NCBI RefSeq assembly: GCF_900113035.1
Contig: NZ_FONX01000014.1
Coordinates: forward strand, 40,995-104,994
Reading direction: 5' to 3'
Origin: Paracidovorax wautersii
GTDB taxonomy: Bacteria; Pseudomonadota; Gammaproteobacteria; Burkholderiales; Burkholderiaceae_C
DNA length: 64,000 nucleotides
The notes under the pieces were generated by a model that saw nothing but the letters and a program-made list of their open reading frames with translations, had not been told where the DNA came from and searched no databases. Of the stretch, positions 25,777 to 34,725 are shown piece after piece. A program made the position numbers and the translations under genes. The first letter of the stretch is position 1. Every line of letters begins with the position of its first letter.

Positions 25777-28700
25777 TCAGAGTCCTGCCTGGCGTTTCTG
25801 GTCTTCGAGGTACGTCACCACGGCGCGGGCCAGTTGCTCGATGTTGGCTTGGCCGCTGCTGTTGGTGGGCACGCTGTACACGGTCGGGCTGGCGCCGATG
25901 TAGACGTTGACGATGCGGTCCACGCGCGGCCCCGATCCGCCCTCGCCGGAGCCACCTCCGCTACCGTCAAGCGGTGGCTTGGGCAGCGGCTGCGGCGCGG
26001 CGGGGGAGCCCGGCTGCTTGCCCTTGTTGCGCTCGTAGTCCAGCATGGCCGCGGCTTCGGATTTGCCGGCGCCGAGGCGGTAGTACTCGGACATCTTCCC
26101 CAGCGCCTCGGCCAGCGTGGAGAACTTGCCGCCCCACTGGATCTGCGCGGCGCTGGCCGTGTTCGAAACAGATCCATCGGGCTGGGTGAACTGCGCGGAA
26201 AGCCGCTCGGCCAGCATCTCGTCCAGGCCGGACTGCTTCAGGTAGTCGATGATCGTGGTGCGCGTCCAGGCGAACTGCGTGGCGCTGGCGGGCTTGTTGG
26301 TGATGCTGGAGGCCGAGACATCGGCCGAGCGCTGCGCAGCGGCTGCAGCCAGGATCTGCCCCTGAGCGGCCAGGGCCTTGGCGCCGGCATCGGAATATGC
26401 GGCGCCGAGATCGCGCACGGCAGCAGCGCCAGCGCCGGCCGCGACCACAACGCCACGCATGGACGTGGCCGACTTGTCGAGCGAGCTGGACAGCACCAGC
26501 GAGGACTTGCCGGCCTCATCGGTGACCACGCGGTAGCCGCGCACCGCCGCTTCTGCTTGCACCCATGACGGGGCGATGCCCTTGTTCGCTGCGATGGCGG
26601 CCTCTGCGGTCTTCACGAAGGCCTCGCGCAGCTCGCGAGTGCTGGCGATGCCGGACTCGCGGATGGCGTCGTAGGCCTCCCTCGCGTTCTCGGCGTTCTG
26701 CTTCAGCGTGGCGTCGGTGGTGAGGCCCAGCGCCGTCATGCCTTCGCGCAGTGAGTTGATACCGGGCTTGGACTTCTCCAGCGCATCGCTGAGTGCAAGA
26801 GCCTTTTCTCGCGCCTGGTCGAGCAGGCCGTCCGCCACCTTCTCGCCGAGCGTGTTGCGCAGCTGCTCGACACGCGCACGTACATCATCCAGCGCCTTCT
26901 GGCTGTCGGCGGTGTTGAGAGCCTTGACGAAGCTGGCCTCCAGCACGCGGCCCGCGTCCACGCCCTGGGCCTTGAGCTTGTCCAGGCCGCCGATCACCAC
27001 CTCCAAGTCGTTGATGGCGCTGCGCGAGGCCTCGCCGATGCGCCCCTGCAGCACCGTGAAGTCCAGGCCCGTGCGGTCCACCGCTTCGCGCAGCAGCACG
27101 TTCATGGTTTGGGCCACGCGCTCGGCCTCACGGTTGGCAGCGCTCAGAGCCCCCTCCAGACGCTGGCGCAGGCCGCGCACCACCTCTTCCGAGGCTCCCT
27201 GCTGGAGGGCGTCGCTCAGCTGCTTCTGCAGCTTGCCGGCCTCTGCAGCCGCCGAGCCGAATGCCACGCGCGCCATGGCCTCGAACTTCGCCAGGTCCTG
27301 CCCGTCCAGCGCCTTGGCCCAGGCAGACTGGAACTCGGCCGCCGTGATCTTGTTGTCAGCCCGCAGCTTGTCGAGCGCCGCCGACATGGTGCGGATGCCT
27401 GCGGAGTTGGAGACGTCGAAGTCCTTGCCGATCTTGCTCAGCGCATCGGCCGTGGATTCGCCCGCCTTCTTCAACTTGTCGAACTCGGCAATCAGGCCGG
27501 TGGACTGCTTCGTGAGGTCGAAGCTGCGGTTGCGCACCTCTTCGTACATGGCGGCTTGGCGCCGCATGTTTTCAGCCTGGATCTTGCCGGCTTCATCGAG
27601 CGCGCGCAGCTTGCGCTCGGCATCCTCCATTCGCTGGCCCCAGCCCATCATCTTGGCCGTCTGCTCGCCAATGGAGCGGGTCATGCCGAGGATCTCGGGC
27701 GTCAGCGCCGCCACCGCGATCCCCCACGGTCCGAACAAAGCCGACACCCCACGCCAGACGATGCCGGCGCGCGCCGCGCCCGCAGCGTTCTCGACCAGCG
27801 CGGCAGTGCTGCGCGCCGTGGAGGCGGTGGCAGCATCCTGCGCGAGGCTGGCGGCGCGGGTGAAGGCTCCCACCTCGCCCCACGCCTTGGCGTTCTCCGC
27901 GCGGGCAGCGGTGTTGGCTTTGGTGGCGACCGTGCTGGCGGCCTGTGCAGCCACACCCTCGGCCTGGGCGGCGGCACTGGCGCGCTGCGCGACCACGTTG
28001 GCAGCGGTGGCGGCGGTGTTGGCCTCCAGCGCGGCAGTGGCGGCCGTGGTGGTGGTCACCCAGCGCGCGAAGTCGGCCACCAGCCCGGCGATCTTGATCG
28101 CCGCCCAGGCCTTGCCGGCAGCGGTGAGGGTGTTGACCAGCAGGTCGATGTTGCTGGCCAGCGCGTTGATCACCTTCGCGGCGTTGGCGCTGCTGATGAG
28201 GCCGTTGTCGGCAGCGCCGACGTACAGGGTCCACTGCGTGGAGAGGTTCTGCAGCGCGCGGCCGACGGTGGGCGGGAGCTTGCTGAACTCGCCCGCGATC
28301 ACATCGGCCTGGCCTTCCAGGCTCTTCATGACGGCCTCGGAGGTGAGCGCGCCCTGATCTGCCAGCTTGCGCAGTTCGCCCGTTGTCACGCCCAGGCCCT
28401 GGGCCAGCGCTTGCGCCAGGCGGGGGGCCTGTTCCATCACCGAGTTGAATTCCTCACCACGCAGCACGCCGGACTGCAGGCCCTGGATGAGCTGCGTGAT
28501 GGCGGCCTTGGCACCCTCGGCCGAGCCGCCGGAGAGCTGGATGGACTGGTTGATGGTTTCGGTGAGGCGCAGCGCCCGCTGCTGGGCCTGCGTGGCGGCC
28601 ATGCCGCCCTCTTCTGCAGCCTTGGCGAGGCGGGTGAAAAGGGTGCCGGTTTCATCGAGCGCACTGTTGGTGCGCAGCGCGATCTGCTGCACGCCCGTGA

Positions 28701-29700
28701 ACGACTGCTGGAACTGCGGCCCCTCGCCGGTCGCCAGCTTGATGCGGGCCTCGAGGTTGCGGAACTCGTCCGCCGTGGCCGCCACGTCTTTCGCCAAGCC
28801 GCCGAAGTAGCCACCGCCCACGGCGATGCTGGCGATGCTCTGGATGCGCTGCAGCTGCGTGCTGATGGACGTCATACCCTCGCGCAGGGTGCGCTGGTTC
28901 TGCGCCTGCACCTGGGTGGACTGCGACGATGCTGCCGCTGCGGCCTGGTAGGCCGGGGCCAGCGTGGCGACCTCGGCGCGCACCTGGGCGACGGCGGTCT
29001 GTAGGTTGCGCTCCTGCTGCGCCAGATTGGTGGTGGAGACGCCCACGCTCTGCAGCGATTCGCGGGCGCTGCCGAGCGCGGTGTTCTTGTTGCGAAGCTC
29101 GCCCGAGAGGCGTTGCGCGCTGCCGATGGCGAGGTCGTATTCCTTGCGCAGCGCGGCCTCGGCGTTCTGGGCCTGGCCCGCGGCCTGGGCGGCGGTGCGC
29201 TGGGCCTGCTGCTGGGTCTTGACCTCTTCGGTGGCGGCCTTGATGGAGTCCTTGAGGCCGGTGACGGTAGCGCGGTATTCATCGCTGCGCCGGGACGCGC
29301 CCGTGGTCTCTTCGCGCACGGCCTTAAGGGCATCGCGCTTGCGCTGCAGCGTGGCCTGGGCTTCGGCCACGGCGGCGGAGGCGCTGCGCTCTGCGGTGCT
29401 GAGCGTCTGGGTCTTGCCGGCGGCGTCCTGCAGTTCGTTGCCGAGGCGGTCCACCACGCCCACGGCCTGGTCAAGCTGCTGCGACAGGCCCTGCGTTTCG
29501 CGCTTGAGGGTGCCGAAGGCGCTCAGGGCCTTCTGCTTGGCGTTGAGGGCTTCCAGGGCCTGCGCGGCGTCCTGCGCGCTCTGCTTGAGGTCGCCATCCA
29601 GCACGTCGCTGACCTCGGTCAGCGCCTTGGCGAGCTGCTCGGCATCGGCATCGCCCTTGACTGCGGCCTCGATGTCGTATTTGATCTTCGGGTCAGCCAT
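25777..29700 (-). CDS. Tail tape measure protein
   Basis: A 1307-residue protein that sets tail length. The first 260 residues are long Gln/Ala/Glu coiled coils. The tape-measure domain follows, with FRNLEARIKLATGEGPQFQQ, LRGEEFNSVMEQAPRLAQAL and GALTSEAVMKSLEGQADVIA. An alanine-rich helical and partly hydrophobic region comes next. At the usual 0.15 nm per residue the tail would be about 190-200 nm, so the virion is a siphovirus. A plus-strand two-helix membrane gene begins 15 bp from its start codon, where tail-assembly chaperone genes would normally lie. Confidence 0.9.
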   Translation of the reverse strand: MADPKIKYDIEAAVKGDADAEQLAKALTEVSDVLDGDLKQSAQDAAQALEALNAKQKALSAFGTLKRETQGLSQQLDQAVGVVDRLGNELQDAAGKTQTLSTAERSASAAVAEAQATLQRKRDALKAVREETTGASRRSDEYRATVTGLKDSIKAATEEVKTQQQAQRTAAQAAGQAQNAEAALRKEYDLAIGSAQRLSGELRNKNTALGSARESLQSVGVSTTNLAQQERNLQTAVAQVRAEVATLAPAYQAAAAASSQSTQVQAQNQRTLREGMTSISTQLQRIQSIASIAVGGGYFGGLAKDVAATADEFRNLEARIKLATGEGPQFQQSFTGVQQIALRTNSALDETGTLFTRLAKAAEEGGMAATQAQQRALRLTETINQSIQLSGGSAEGAKAAITQLIQGLQSGVLRGEEFNSVMEQAPRLAQALAQGLGVTTGELRKLADQGALTSEAVMKSLEGQADVIAGEFSKLPPTVGRALQNLSTQWTLYVGAADNGLISSANAAKVINALASNIDLLVNTLTAAGKAWAAIKIAGLVADFARWVTTTTAATAALEANTAATAANVVAQRASAAAQAEGVAAQAASTVATKANTAARAENAKAWGEVGAFTRAASLAQDAATASTARSTAALVENAAGAARAGIVWRGVSALFGPWGIAVAALTPEILGMTRSIGEQTAKMMGWGQRMEDAERKLRALDEAGKIQAENMRRQAAMYEEVRNRSFDLTKQSTGLIAEFDKLKKAGESTADALSKIGKDFDVSNSAGIRTMSAALDKLRADNKITAAEFQSAWAKALDGQDLAKFEAMARVAFGSAAAEAGKLQKQLSDALQQGASEEVVRGLRQRLEGALSAANREAERVAQTMNVLLREAVDRTGLDFTVLQGRIGEASRSAINDLEVVIGGLDKLKAQGVDAGRVLEASFVKALNTADSQKALDDVRARVEQLRNTLGEKVADGLLDQAREKALALSDALEKSKPGINSLREGMTALGLTTDATLKQNAENAREAYDAIRESGIASTRELREAFVKTAEAAIAANKGIAPSWVQAEAAVRGYRVVTDEAGKSSLVLSSSLDKSATSMRGVVVAAGAGAAAVRDLGAAYSDAGAKALAAQGQILAAAAAQRSADVSASSITNKPASATQFAWTRTTIIDYLKQSGLDEMLAERLSAQFTQPDGSVSNTASAAQIQWGGKFSTLAEALGKMSEYYRLGAGKSEAAAMLDYERNKGKQPGSPAAPQPLPKPPLDGSGGGSGEGGSGPRVDRIVNVYIGASPTVYSVPTNSSGQANIEQLARAVVTYLEDQKRQAGL

Positions 29701-29714
29701 TGGAGGATAGAGCG

Positions 29715-29897
29715 ATGAAAGGGTTGTTGTGGTGCATTGCCCTGGTGGGCGCGGGCATTCCGCTGGCCCTGCTGGGCCTGCTGGTGGATTCGGAGCGCCT
29801 CATGGCGCTGGGTGCCGGTGCCATCGCCACCGTGGTGGTGGGATGGCCCGTGTTGGTGCTGATGGGCGCGGTGCAGACGTCCGCACTGCGCCGCTGA
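29715..29897 (+). CDS. Two-helix membrane protein, candidate moron
   Basis: A 60-residue protein starting MKGLLWCIALVGAGIPLALL, with two predicted membrane helices (LLWCIALVGAGIPLALLGLL and GAGAIATVVVGWPVLVLMGA) separated by a short polar turn. It is on the plus strand within the otherwise minus-strand structural operon. It has a strong GGAGG site eight bases before the ATG. A possible weak promoter (TTGACT, 17 bp, TTTGAT at 29657-29685) lies inside the tape measure gene. It may be expressed in the lysogen, for example in superinfection exclusion, but no family was recognised. Confidence 0.65.
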   Translation: MKGLLWCIALVGAGIPLALLGLLVDSERLMALGAGAIATVVVGWPVLVLMGAVQTSALRR

Positions 29898-29913
29898 GGC
29901 GCTGGCCGCCGCG

Positions 29914-30690
29914 TCAGGCGGTGGTAGCGCCGGGCAGGCGGACTTCGTAGGGCTCGGTCTTGCCGGGCGGCGTCACCAGCTTGCCGCTGAGCGTGATGCC
30001 CGAGAAGTCGGAGCCCAGGAAGTCGAAGCCGTTGTTGGAGCCGAGCGCGCACTCCCACACGTCCACTTCCATCGGGGAGCCATCCACCATGTTGCGCCCG
30101 TCGAAGCGCGCCTGGCAGCGCACCTGTGTGACCCGGCCGCCCAGCACCTTCTTGCCTTCCACCGCACCGTAGGTGGCGGTGAGTTTGAGCACGTCGTTCT
30201 TGGCAGGTGCGCCCGACGCACCTGACTTGAAGCGCACTTCGCCGCGCAGCCAGTTGACTTCGTAATGCGTCCCCAGCACGTAGGTAGTCGAACCAGCACC
30301 ATTCTTCAGTGCGAAGCTCTGGTCGCTGATGCTGCGCTTGCCCAAGGGCAGCCACTGATCCAGCGCCGTGACCGTGAAGTTCGCGTCGGTGAAGGTGCCC
30401 GAGCCCTGCGTCAGCGCCGCCACCATGCCCTGAAACTGCATGGCCAGCGCTTCCACGGTGGCCGCAGCCAGTTCGATGGTGATCTCGGTCGGCTTGGGCA
30501 GCACGACGGATGCGCGGGCCTGACCGTAGTCGAGGTGGGAGCGAGATTCGCTGACTTTTTCCTCGAAGTTGGGCTTGATCTCGAACTTGTCGGCGTCGAG
30601 CGGGTCGCCGAAGCCGTTGTAGGCCTGCTTGGTCGTGTCCCAGAGGTTGAGGGAGACGAGGCCAGCGGCCAGGACTGCACGTGCTGTCAT
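29914..30690 (-). CDS. Major tail tube protein
   Basis: A 258-residue protein starting MTARAVLAAGLVSLNLWDTT. The beta-rich sequence includes NFTVTALDQWLPLGKRSISD, HYEVNWLRGEVRFKSGASGA and VRCQARFDGRNMVDGSPMEV, as in tail-tube proteins of the gpV/TTP type. The position between the head-tail connectors and the tape measure supports this. AGGA precedes the ATG by about eight bases. Confidence 0.75.
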   Translation of the reverse strand: MTARAVLAAGLVSLNLWDTTKQAYNGFGDPLDADKFEIKPNFEEKVSESRSHLDYGQARASVVLPKPTEITIELAAATVEALAMQFQGMVAALTQGSGTFTDANFTVTALDQWLPLGKRSISDQSFALKNGAGSTTYVLGTHYEVNWLRGEVRFKSGASGAPAKNDVLKLTATYGAVEGKKVLGGRVTQVRCQARFDGRNMVDGSPMEVDVWECALGSNNGFDFLGSDFSGITLSGKLVTPPGKTEPYEVRLPGATTA

Positions 30691-30711
30691 GATGGTTTCC
30701 TTCTCTGCAAA

Positions 30712-30737
30712 GCAAAAGGCCCGCACGCGGCGGGCCT
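30712..30737 (-). terminator. Weak terminator-like hairpin upstream of the tail tube gene
   Basis: AGGCCCGC / GCGGGCCT stem with a five-base loop followed on the minus strand by TTTTGCTTT. The T-run is short. Lying between connector genes and the abundant tube protein gene, it may be an attenuator or an mRNA 5'-end structure. Confidence 0.45.
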
Positions 30738-30767
30738 GGGTGAAACGAAAGATCGACGCCGGACGGA

Positions 30768-31223
30768 TCAGTCCGGGTCGCGGTAGTCGAACGTGAACAT
30801 GCCGAGCACCAGCCCGCCGCCCACATCGATGTTTTCCAGCCGGAAACGCACCTCGCCTTCCACCAGCCCGGAGCCTTCGGCGCGCACGCGCTGGTTGATG
30901 GCGGCCAGGCTGTCGCGCACGGCCAGCTTGGCGGCCCGGTAGTCGGCATGCGCACCAGCGCGGGCCTGCTCGGTGCGGTTGATGACACCGAGCGAGAAAG
31001 CGTAGGTGCGCTTCTGCCGCTGGCCGGGCTGATCGCCGCGTGGCTTGTCGTGCTGATCCTCGAAGAAGACGATGCGCGGGCCTACGGTCAGGTCGCTGGC
31101 GCGCACGGGGTTGTCGAGCACTTCGGCGCCCTGGAGAGCCTGGGCGTTGCGCAGCGCTTGCACGATGGCCATGCCGATGGCGAACGGCGCGCCTTCGGGC
31201 AACGTGTGGGCACGATCCCTCAT
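30768..31223 (-). CDS. Tail terminator / tail completion-like protein
   Basis: A 151-residue protein starting [20 protein letters not shown]. It contains VGPRIVFFEDQHDKPRGDQP and RTYAFSLGVINRTEQARAGA, then a C-terminal FRLENIDVGGGLVLGMFTFD. Length, fold pattern and position (after the head-tail connector, before the tube) suggest the lambda gpU/gpZ role. The start overlaps the previous stop by 4 bp. Confidence 0.6.
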   Translation of the reverse strand: MRDRAHTLPEGAPFAIGMAIVQALRNAQALQGAEVLDNPVRASDLTVGPRIVFFEDQHDKPRGDQPGQRQKRTYAFSLGVINRTEQARAGAHADYRAAKLAVRDSLAAINQRVRAEGSGLVEGEVRFRLENIDVGGGLVLGMFTFDYRDPD

Positions 31224-31555
31224 GCCGGCACGCTGCCGAGCAGCGCCTCCATTTCCGCGCCGTCGTTGACACGGCGCGGGGCCTCCAGCACGCGGAAGCG
31301 CGTGCCCACCTTGATGCCTTGCGAAGCGGCTTCGTCCAGGCACTCCAGCACGTCGTCAGCCCGCAGCTCGCAGTCTGCGGGGTAGCGCAGCGTGCGAGAT
31401 GCGGCGAACACCCGGCCTTCGAGCGCTTCGTCATCCACCGTGCCGACGATGCCGACGACTTCCCGCGCCAGTTCCCCGGCCCGGTGCCGGCGGAAGCGGG
31501 CGGCGAAGTCGCTGCCGAAGAACACGGTGCGCATGTCTTCTTCGAGATGGAGCAT
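31220..31555 (-). CDS. Head-tail joining protein (FII-like)
   Basis: A 111-residue protein starting [20 protein letters not shown]. It has [20 protein letters not shown] and [17 protein letters not shown], resembling head-tail attachment proteins in which a beta barrel follows a short N-terminal segment. It sits where FII is in lambda, just before the tail-completion gene. Confidence 0.6.
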   Translation of the reverse strand: MLHLEEDMRTVFFGSDFAARFRRHRAGELAREVVGIVGTVDDEALEGRVFAASRTLRYPADCELRADDVLECLDEAASQGIKVGTRFRVLEAPRRVNDGAEMEALLGSVPA

Positions 31556-31559
31556 GGCG

Positions 31560-31949
31560 TCAGGCCTTCTCGGCTGCTGCCTTGTCAGCTGCTGCCTTCT
31601 CGGCCGCTGCCTTCTCGGCCGCCGCCTTCTCAGCTGCCGCCTTCTCAGCTGCCGCCTTCTCAGCCGCCGCCTTCTCAGCTGCCGCCTTCTCAGCCGCCGC
31701 CTTCTCAGCCGCCGCCTTCTCAGCCGCCGCCTTCTCAGCTGCCGCCTTCTCAGCCGCCGCCTTCTCAGCTGCCGCCTTCTCAGCCGCCGCGATCTCTTCT
31801 GCCGAGTCTTCCTCGGCCGAGATGGCGCCCAGATCCTGCAGCCGCATCAGCTCTTCAGCCGGCAGACGGGGGACTGCGTCACCCTGCTGCAGTTCCTTCG
31901 CCTTCGGCGCCTGGCCGATGACGATGACGTGGTTGGCTACGAACTTCAT
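31560..31949 (-). CDS. FI-position protein with 15 AAAEK repeats
   Basis: A 129-residue protein starting [21 protein letters not shown] 53-residue N-terminal part contains [16 protein letters not shown]. The remaining 76 residues are fifteen consecutive AAAEK pentapeptides (one is AAADK) plus a final Ala. The repeat should form one long charged helix. The gene is between the capsid and FII-like genes, the place of lambda FI. A packaging or assembly role is therefore plausible but unproven. Confidence 0.75.
   Translation of the reverse strand: MKFVANHVIVIGQAPKAKELQQGDAVPRLPAEELMRLQDLGAISAEEDSAEEIAAAEKAAAEKAAAEKAAAEKAAAEKAAAEKAAAEKAAAEKAAAEKAAAEKAAAEKAAAEKAAAEKAAADKAAAEKA
31566..31790. repeat. 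15-bp tandem repeat array (15 units, 225 bp)
   Basis: Fifteen direct copies of a 15-bp unit read on the plus strand as CTTCTCNGCNGCNGC. They differ mainly at synonymous positions and encode AAAEK on the minus strand. The array also opens long meaningless frames on the plus strand. Copy number is likely to vary between strains by slippage. Confidence 0.95.
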
Positions 31950-31958
31950 GGCAGGCCC

Positions 31959-32975
31959 TTAGCGCACCGTGGCGCGGAAGGTGCTGTTCGGCCGGTAGGG
32001 CACCAGCAGCGGGGCGCTTTGCAGCATCAGGTAGCGCACGCTGGGGTCTTCTTCGACCCAGCTCTTCACGAAGTAAGAGCCAGGCTTCAGGTTGTTCACG
32101 TCCTGAATCGCCCCGAAGTGACGCACGCCTTCGAAGTAAGCATCGGCAACGCCGATGACCGTGCCATCGGGCACCAGGGGAGACGTCGAGCCATCTTCGT
32201 TGGTGACGTTGATTGCCGGGATCACCCAGATGCGGAAGCCGTCGATCATGCCCATCAGGACCAGGTCTCGGCTGAGCACGGCATCCGTATCGAGCGTGCT
32301 GCTGCCGCGCATCAGTTCCAGGCGCTTCCACGTGTCCGGATCTTTCCGGAACACGGTGTACGCATCACGCGTCATGTACCAGTCCGAAATGGGCGTCTCA
32401 GCCATGCCAGACCATTGGTGCAGATCTTCGATCGGGCTGACGCCCGAGTCGCCCCACTTGTTCCCGGTGGTACGAACCACCGTGTTGCCTGTGGCGCGCC
32501 CGAAGTCCACCACGGTCGTGGGGTACTGTTCACCCTGGACCGTGACGCGGCCGTTGTAGAGCGCCTGCACGGCCATCCACTCGAGACGGCGCTCCAGGCG
32601 CAGGAGCTTGGCGGAGAGTTCGGTGGCGACGTCCAAGGCCAGACGCTGTTCGGGGTCGAACTCGCCGCCAATTTGCTCACCGAGCCGACGCGTCAAGGCG
32701 CGAGCGGCCGTGAAGGGCGTCTTGTCCTTGATGTAAGCCGGCCTGAAGGTCTTCGTCGCGAAGCCCGTGCCCTCCACGATTTTTCCGGGCACCAGCGGCG
32801 AGACGAACGGCGCCATGCGCAGGTCGGTGCCCTCGACGTCGAAGTGGATCTCGGCGTCCGCGGACTCCACAACACGGGTGAAGTACTTGGCCGCGAAGCC
32901 CAGCTTGGGCTGGGGCAGTGCGCGCACCACGCCCTGCAGCGTGGCGATGTCGAACATGATGTCGGTTGCAGGCAT
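31959..32975 (-). CDS. Major capsid protein (lambda gpE family)
   Basis: A 338-residue capsid protein starting [20 protein letters not shown]. The family's segments are recognisable: [37 protein letters not shown] and [19 protein letters not shown]. The last contains the conserved helix followed by NGRVTV. The size matches gpE (341). The gene directly follows the gpD-like decoration gene, as in lambda. It forms the icosahedral shell. Confidence 0.9.
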   Translation of the reverse strand: MPATDIMFDIATLQGVVRALPQPKLGFAAKYFTRVVESADAEIHFDVEGTDLRMAPFVSPLVPGKIVEGTGFATKTFRPAYIKDKTPFTAARALTRRLGEQIGGEFDPEQRLALDVATELSAKLLRLERRLEWMAVQALYNGRVTVQGEQYPTTVVDFGRATGNTVVRTTGNKWGDSGVSPIEDLHQWSGMAETPISDWYMTRDAYTVFRKDPDTWKRLELMRGSSTLDTDAVLSRDLVLMGMIDGFRIWVIPAINVTNEDGSTSPLVPDGTVIGVADAYFEGVRHFGAIQDVNNLKPGSYFVKSWVEEDPSVRYLMLQSAPLLVPYRPNSTFRATVR

Positions 32976-32977
32976 GA

Positions 32978-33376
32978 TCAGGCAGCTCCGTAAGGCTTGA
33001 TGAGGGTGATACCCAGCGTGCGCAGGCCTGCGCGAACGCTGTCGGGGGTGTGGCCGGCGCCGAAGGTCATGGCGGCCTGGTTGAAGTCGCCGCGCTCGTA
33101 GAAGAGCGTTTCGGCGTCGGCGGCGCTGGCGTCGGTGTCGTGCGCGAGCACGGCCACGGGGGTCTGCGAGCCGTCGGTGGCCGCAGCGGTGGAGAGCACC
33201 AGCTTGCCGCTGGCGGTGATGCGGCCCAGCAGCGCGCCGCGGGCCAGCACCTGGCCCGCGGCGAGCGTGCCCTTGCGGGACACCAGCAGATCGCTGTTGC
33301 CCGCGATCAGCTCCCGATAGACAGGCGAGGTGGCGGTGGTAACGCCGCCGGCGATGAAACGGTCGGTGATGGGCAT
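32978..33376 (-). CDS. Head decoration protein (lambda gpD family)
   Basis: A 132-residue protein starting [20 protein letters not shown]. It contains [20 protein letters not shown] and [20 protein letters not shown], the conserved gpD-type core, then [13 protein letters not shown]. gpD trimers clamp the expanded capsid. The order protease-scaffold / gpD / gpE is exactly that of lambda. Confidence 0.88.
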   Translation of the reverse strand: MPITDRFIAGGVTTATSPVYRELIAGNSDLLVSRKGTLAAGQVLARGALLGRITASGKLVLSTAAATDGSQTPVAVLAHDTDASAADAETLFYERGDFNQAAMTFGAGHTPDSVRAGLRTLGITLIKPYGAA

Positions 33377-33378
33377 GA

Positions 33379-33786
33379 TTACTTGATCCCGTTGGCTTTG
33401 TTGAAGAGCGCCACGGCGGCTTCCGCTGCGGCTTCGGGGGTGGGTTTGTCGGCGCCGTCTTGCGGTGCGGCGCTGCCCTTGGCGGCAGGGGGAGCGTCCT
33501 TGCGGTGGGCGTCGATGGCGGCCTTGCGCTGGCTCTTTTCAGCGGACAGGACGGCGAGGCCGGCTTCGGCCGCCGACGTCTTTCCGTCGAAGGCCAGGCC
33601 CGCCAGCAGCTTTTCGTGGCCGGGCAGGCCTTCGCCCACTGCCAGCACGGCCTGGATGCGGGTGCGCTCGGCGGCGGCGCCTGCGGTGGTGAATTCCTCG
33701 CGCATTTGCGCGAAGAGCATGGCGTGGTCCTGCTCGAAAGACGCACGCGTGATGGGCGACGGGGGCGTCGCGTTGGGGTCAGCCAT
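33379..33786 (-). CDS. Nested scaffold protein (Nu3-like), in-frame internal start
   Basis: Within the protease gene the ATG at 33786 (residue 314) has AAAAGGAG seven bases upstream, a strong ribosome site. Translation from here gives 135 residues starting MADPNATPPSPITRASFEQD, followed by an AEKSQRKAAIDAHRKD-type charged helix region. This is the same frame and C-terminus as the protease. By analogy with lambda C/Nu3 it is the free scaffold for prohead assembly. Confidence 0.7.
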   Translation of the reverse strand: MADPNATPPSPITRASFEQDHAMLFAQMREEFTTAGAAAERTRIQAVLAVGEGLPGHEKLLAGLAFDGKTSAAEAGLAVLSAEKSQRKAAIDAHRKDAPPAAKGSAAPQDGADKPTPEAAAEAAVALFNKANGIK

Positions 33787-34725
33787 GTTGGGCTCCTTTT
33801 CACGGGTTGAGGGCTTGTCGTCTTGGGGCGCAGCACCGGCGCTTGGGGACGGGAGGGCCGCCAGGGCGAACACGGCCTTGCGGCGCGTGCTGTACCTGGC
33901 GGGGTCGGTGGCCATGCTTGCCACCAGTGCGTCGAGCGTGGAGACACCGTCCACGAGCCCTGCATCGATGGCCTGCTGGCCGCGGAACACTCGGCCGTCG
34001 GCCATGTGCTCCAGAACTTGATCGGAGGTGACGCCACGGTTGGCAGCGACGGCGTCAACGAAGAGGGTGTAGACGTAGTCCACATCGGCCTGCACGATGG
34101 CCCGGGCCTCTTCGCTGAGCGGTTCGTTGGCCTTGGAGATACGCTTGTAGCGGCCGGCGGTGATGTGCTCCTGCTGAGTGGAGGAGTTGGGGTTGTAGGA
34201 GCGGTCCACCACCACGCCGATGCTGCCCACGGTGACCACCGGGCCGCTGATGTAGATGGCGTTGGCGGCGCTGCCGGCCCAGTAGCCGGCGCTGGCCAGC
34301 TGCTCGGACGAATGCACCACCAGCGGCTTTTCGGCGGCCAGTTCGGCGATGGCCTGGGCGAATTCGGGCACGCCGATGACGTTGCCGCCTGGCGTGTCCA
34401 TGGCCAGCACGATGGACCGCACGCGCGGGTCGGCCGCGGCGCTTTCGAGCTGCTGCGTGGCGAGCTGAGTGCTGATGCCGCCCGAGACGCGCATGAACAG
34501 GTTGGCCTTGGGCGCCATGACGCCCGAGAGCTGCAGCACGGCCACGCCGCCAGGCTGGATCGTGTATTCCTGCTGGTCGCTGGCGAGCGGGCGGTTCAGA
34601 CGGGCCTCGATGGCGGCGATGTCGATCTTCTCGCCGCGCATGTGCGTGGCGTAGATGGCCTGGATCTCGCGCAGCTTGTCGGGCTCGATCGCCCAAGGGC
34701 TCATGATGAGGTCGAGCAGGGTCAT
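33379..34725 (-). CDS. S49-family capsid maturation protease with C-terminal scaffold domain (gpC-like)
   Basis: A 448-residue protein. The N-terminal S49/SppA-like domain contains GGVAVLQLSGVMAPK, IVLAMDTPGGNVIG and EQLASAGYWAGSAAN, with the probable nucleophile Ser145. A lysine near residues 194-198 in GRYKRISKAN completes the dyad. From about residue 300 the sequence becomes the charged Ala/Glu/Lys-rich scaffold part. An internal strong start at 33786 should make the scaffold alone, as Nu3 is made inside lambda C. Its start overlaps the previous stop by 4 bp. Confidence 0.87.
   Translation of the reverse strand: MTLLDLIMSPWAIEPDKLREIQAIYATHMRGEKIDIAAIEARLNRPLASDQQEYTIQPGGVAVLQLSGVMAPKANLFMRVSGGISTQLATQQLESAAADPRVRSIVLAMDTPGGNVIGVPEFAQAIAELAAEKPLVVHSSEQLASAGYWAGSAANAIYISGPVVTVGSIGVVVDRSYNPNSSTQQEHITAGRYKRISKANEPLSEEARAIVQADVDYVYTLFVDAVAANRGVTSDQVLEHMADGRVFRGQQAIDAGLVDGVSTLDALVASMATDPARYSTRRKAVFALAALPSPSAGAAPQDDKPSTREKEPNMADPNATPPSPITRASFEQDHAMLFAQMREEFTTAGAAAERTRIQAVLAVGEGLPGHEKLLAGLAFDGKTSAAEAGLAVLSAEKSQRKAAIDAHRKDAPPAAKGSAAPQDGADKPTPEAAAEAAVALFNKANGIK

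Noticed and set aside
22345..29004. Several 350-630-codon plus-strand ORFs opposite tail genes
   Set aside because: Their composition is Arg/Ala/Gly-biased, they lack ribosome sites, and the minus-strand frames carry recognisable tail proteins with coupled starts.
29700..29914. Frameshifted tail chaperone pair on the minus strand
   Set aside because: No minus-strand frame of useful length or slippery sequence is seen; the plus-strand membrane gene fits better.
31566..31790. Possible CRISPR array
   Set aside because: The 15-bp units are contiguous with no spacers and no cas genes lie nearby; it is coding sequence.
31392..32993. Plus-strand ORFs with SAAAF or [10 protein letters not shown] repeats
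   Set aside because: They are the other frames of the 15-bp repeat array encoding AAAEK on the minus strand.
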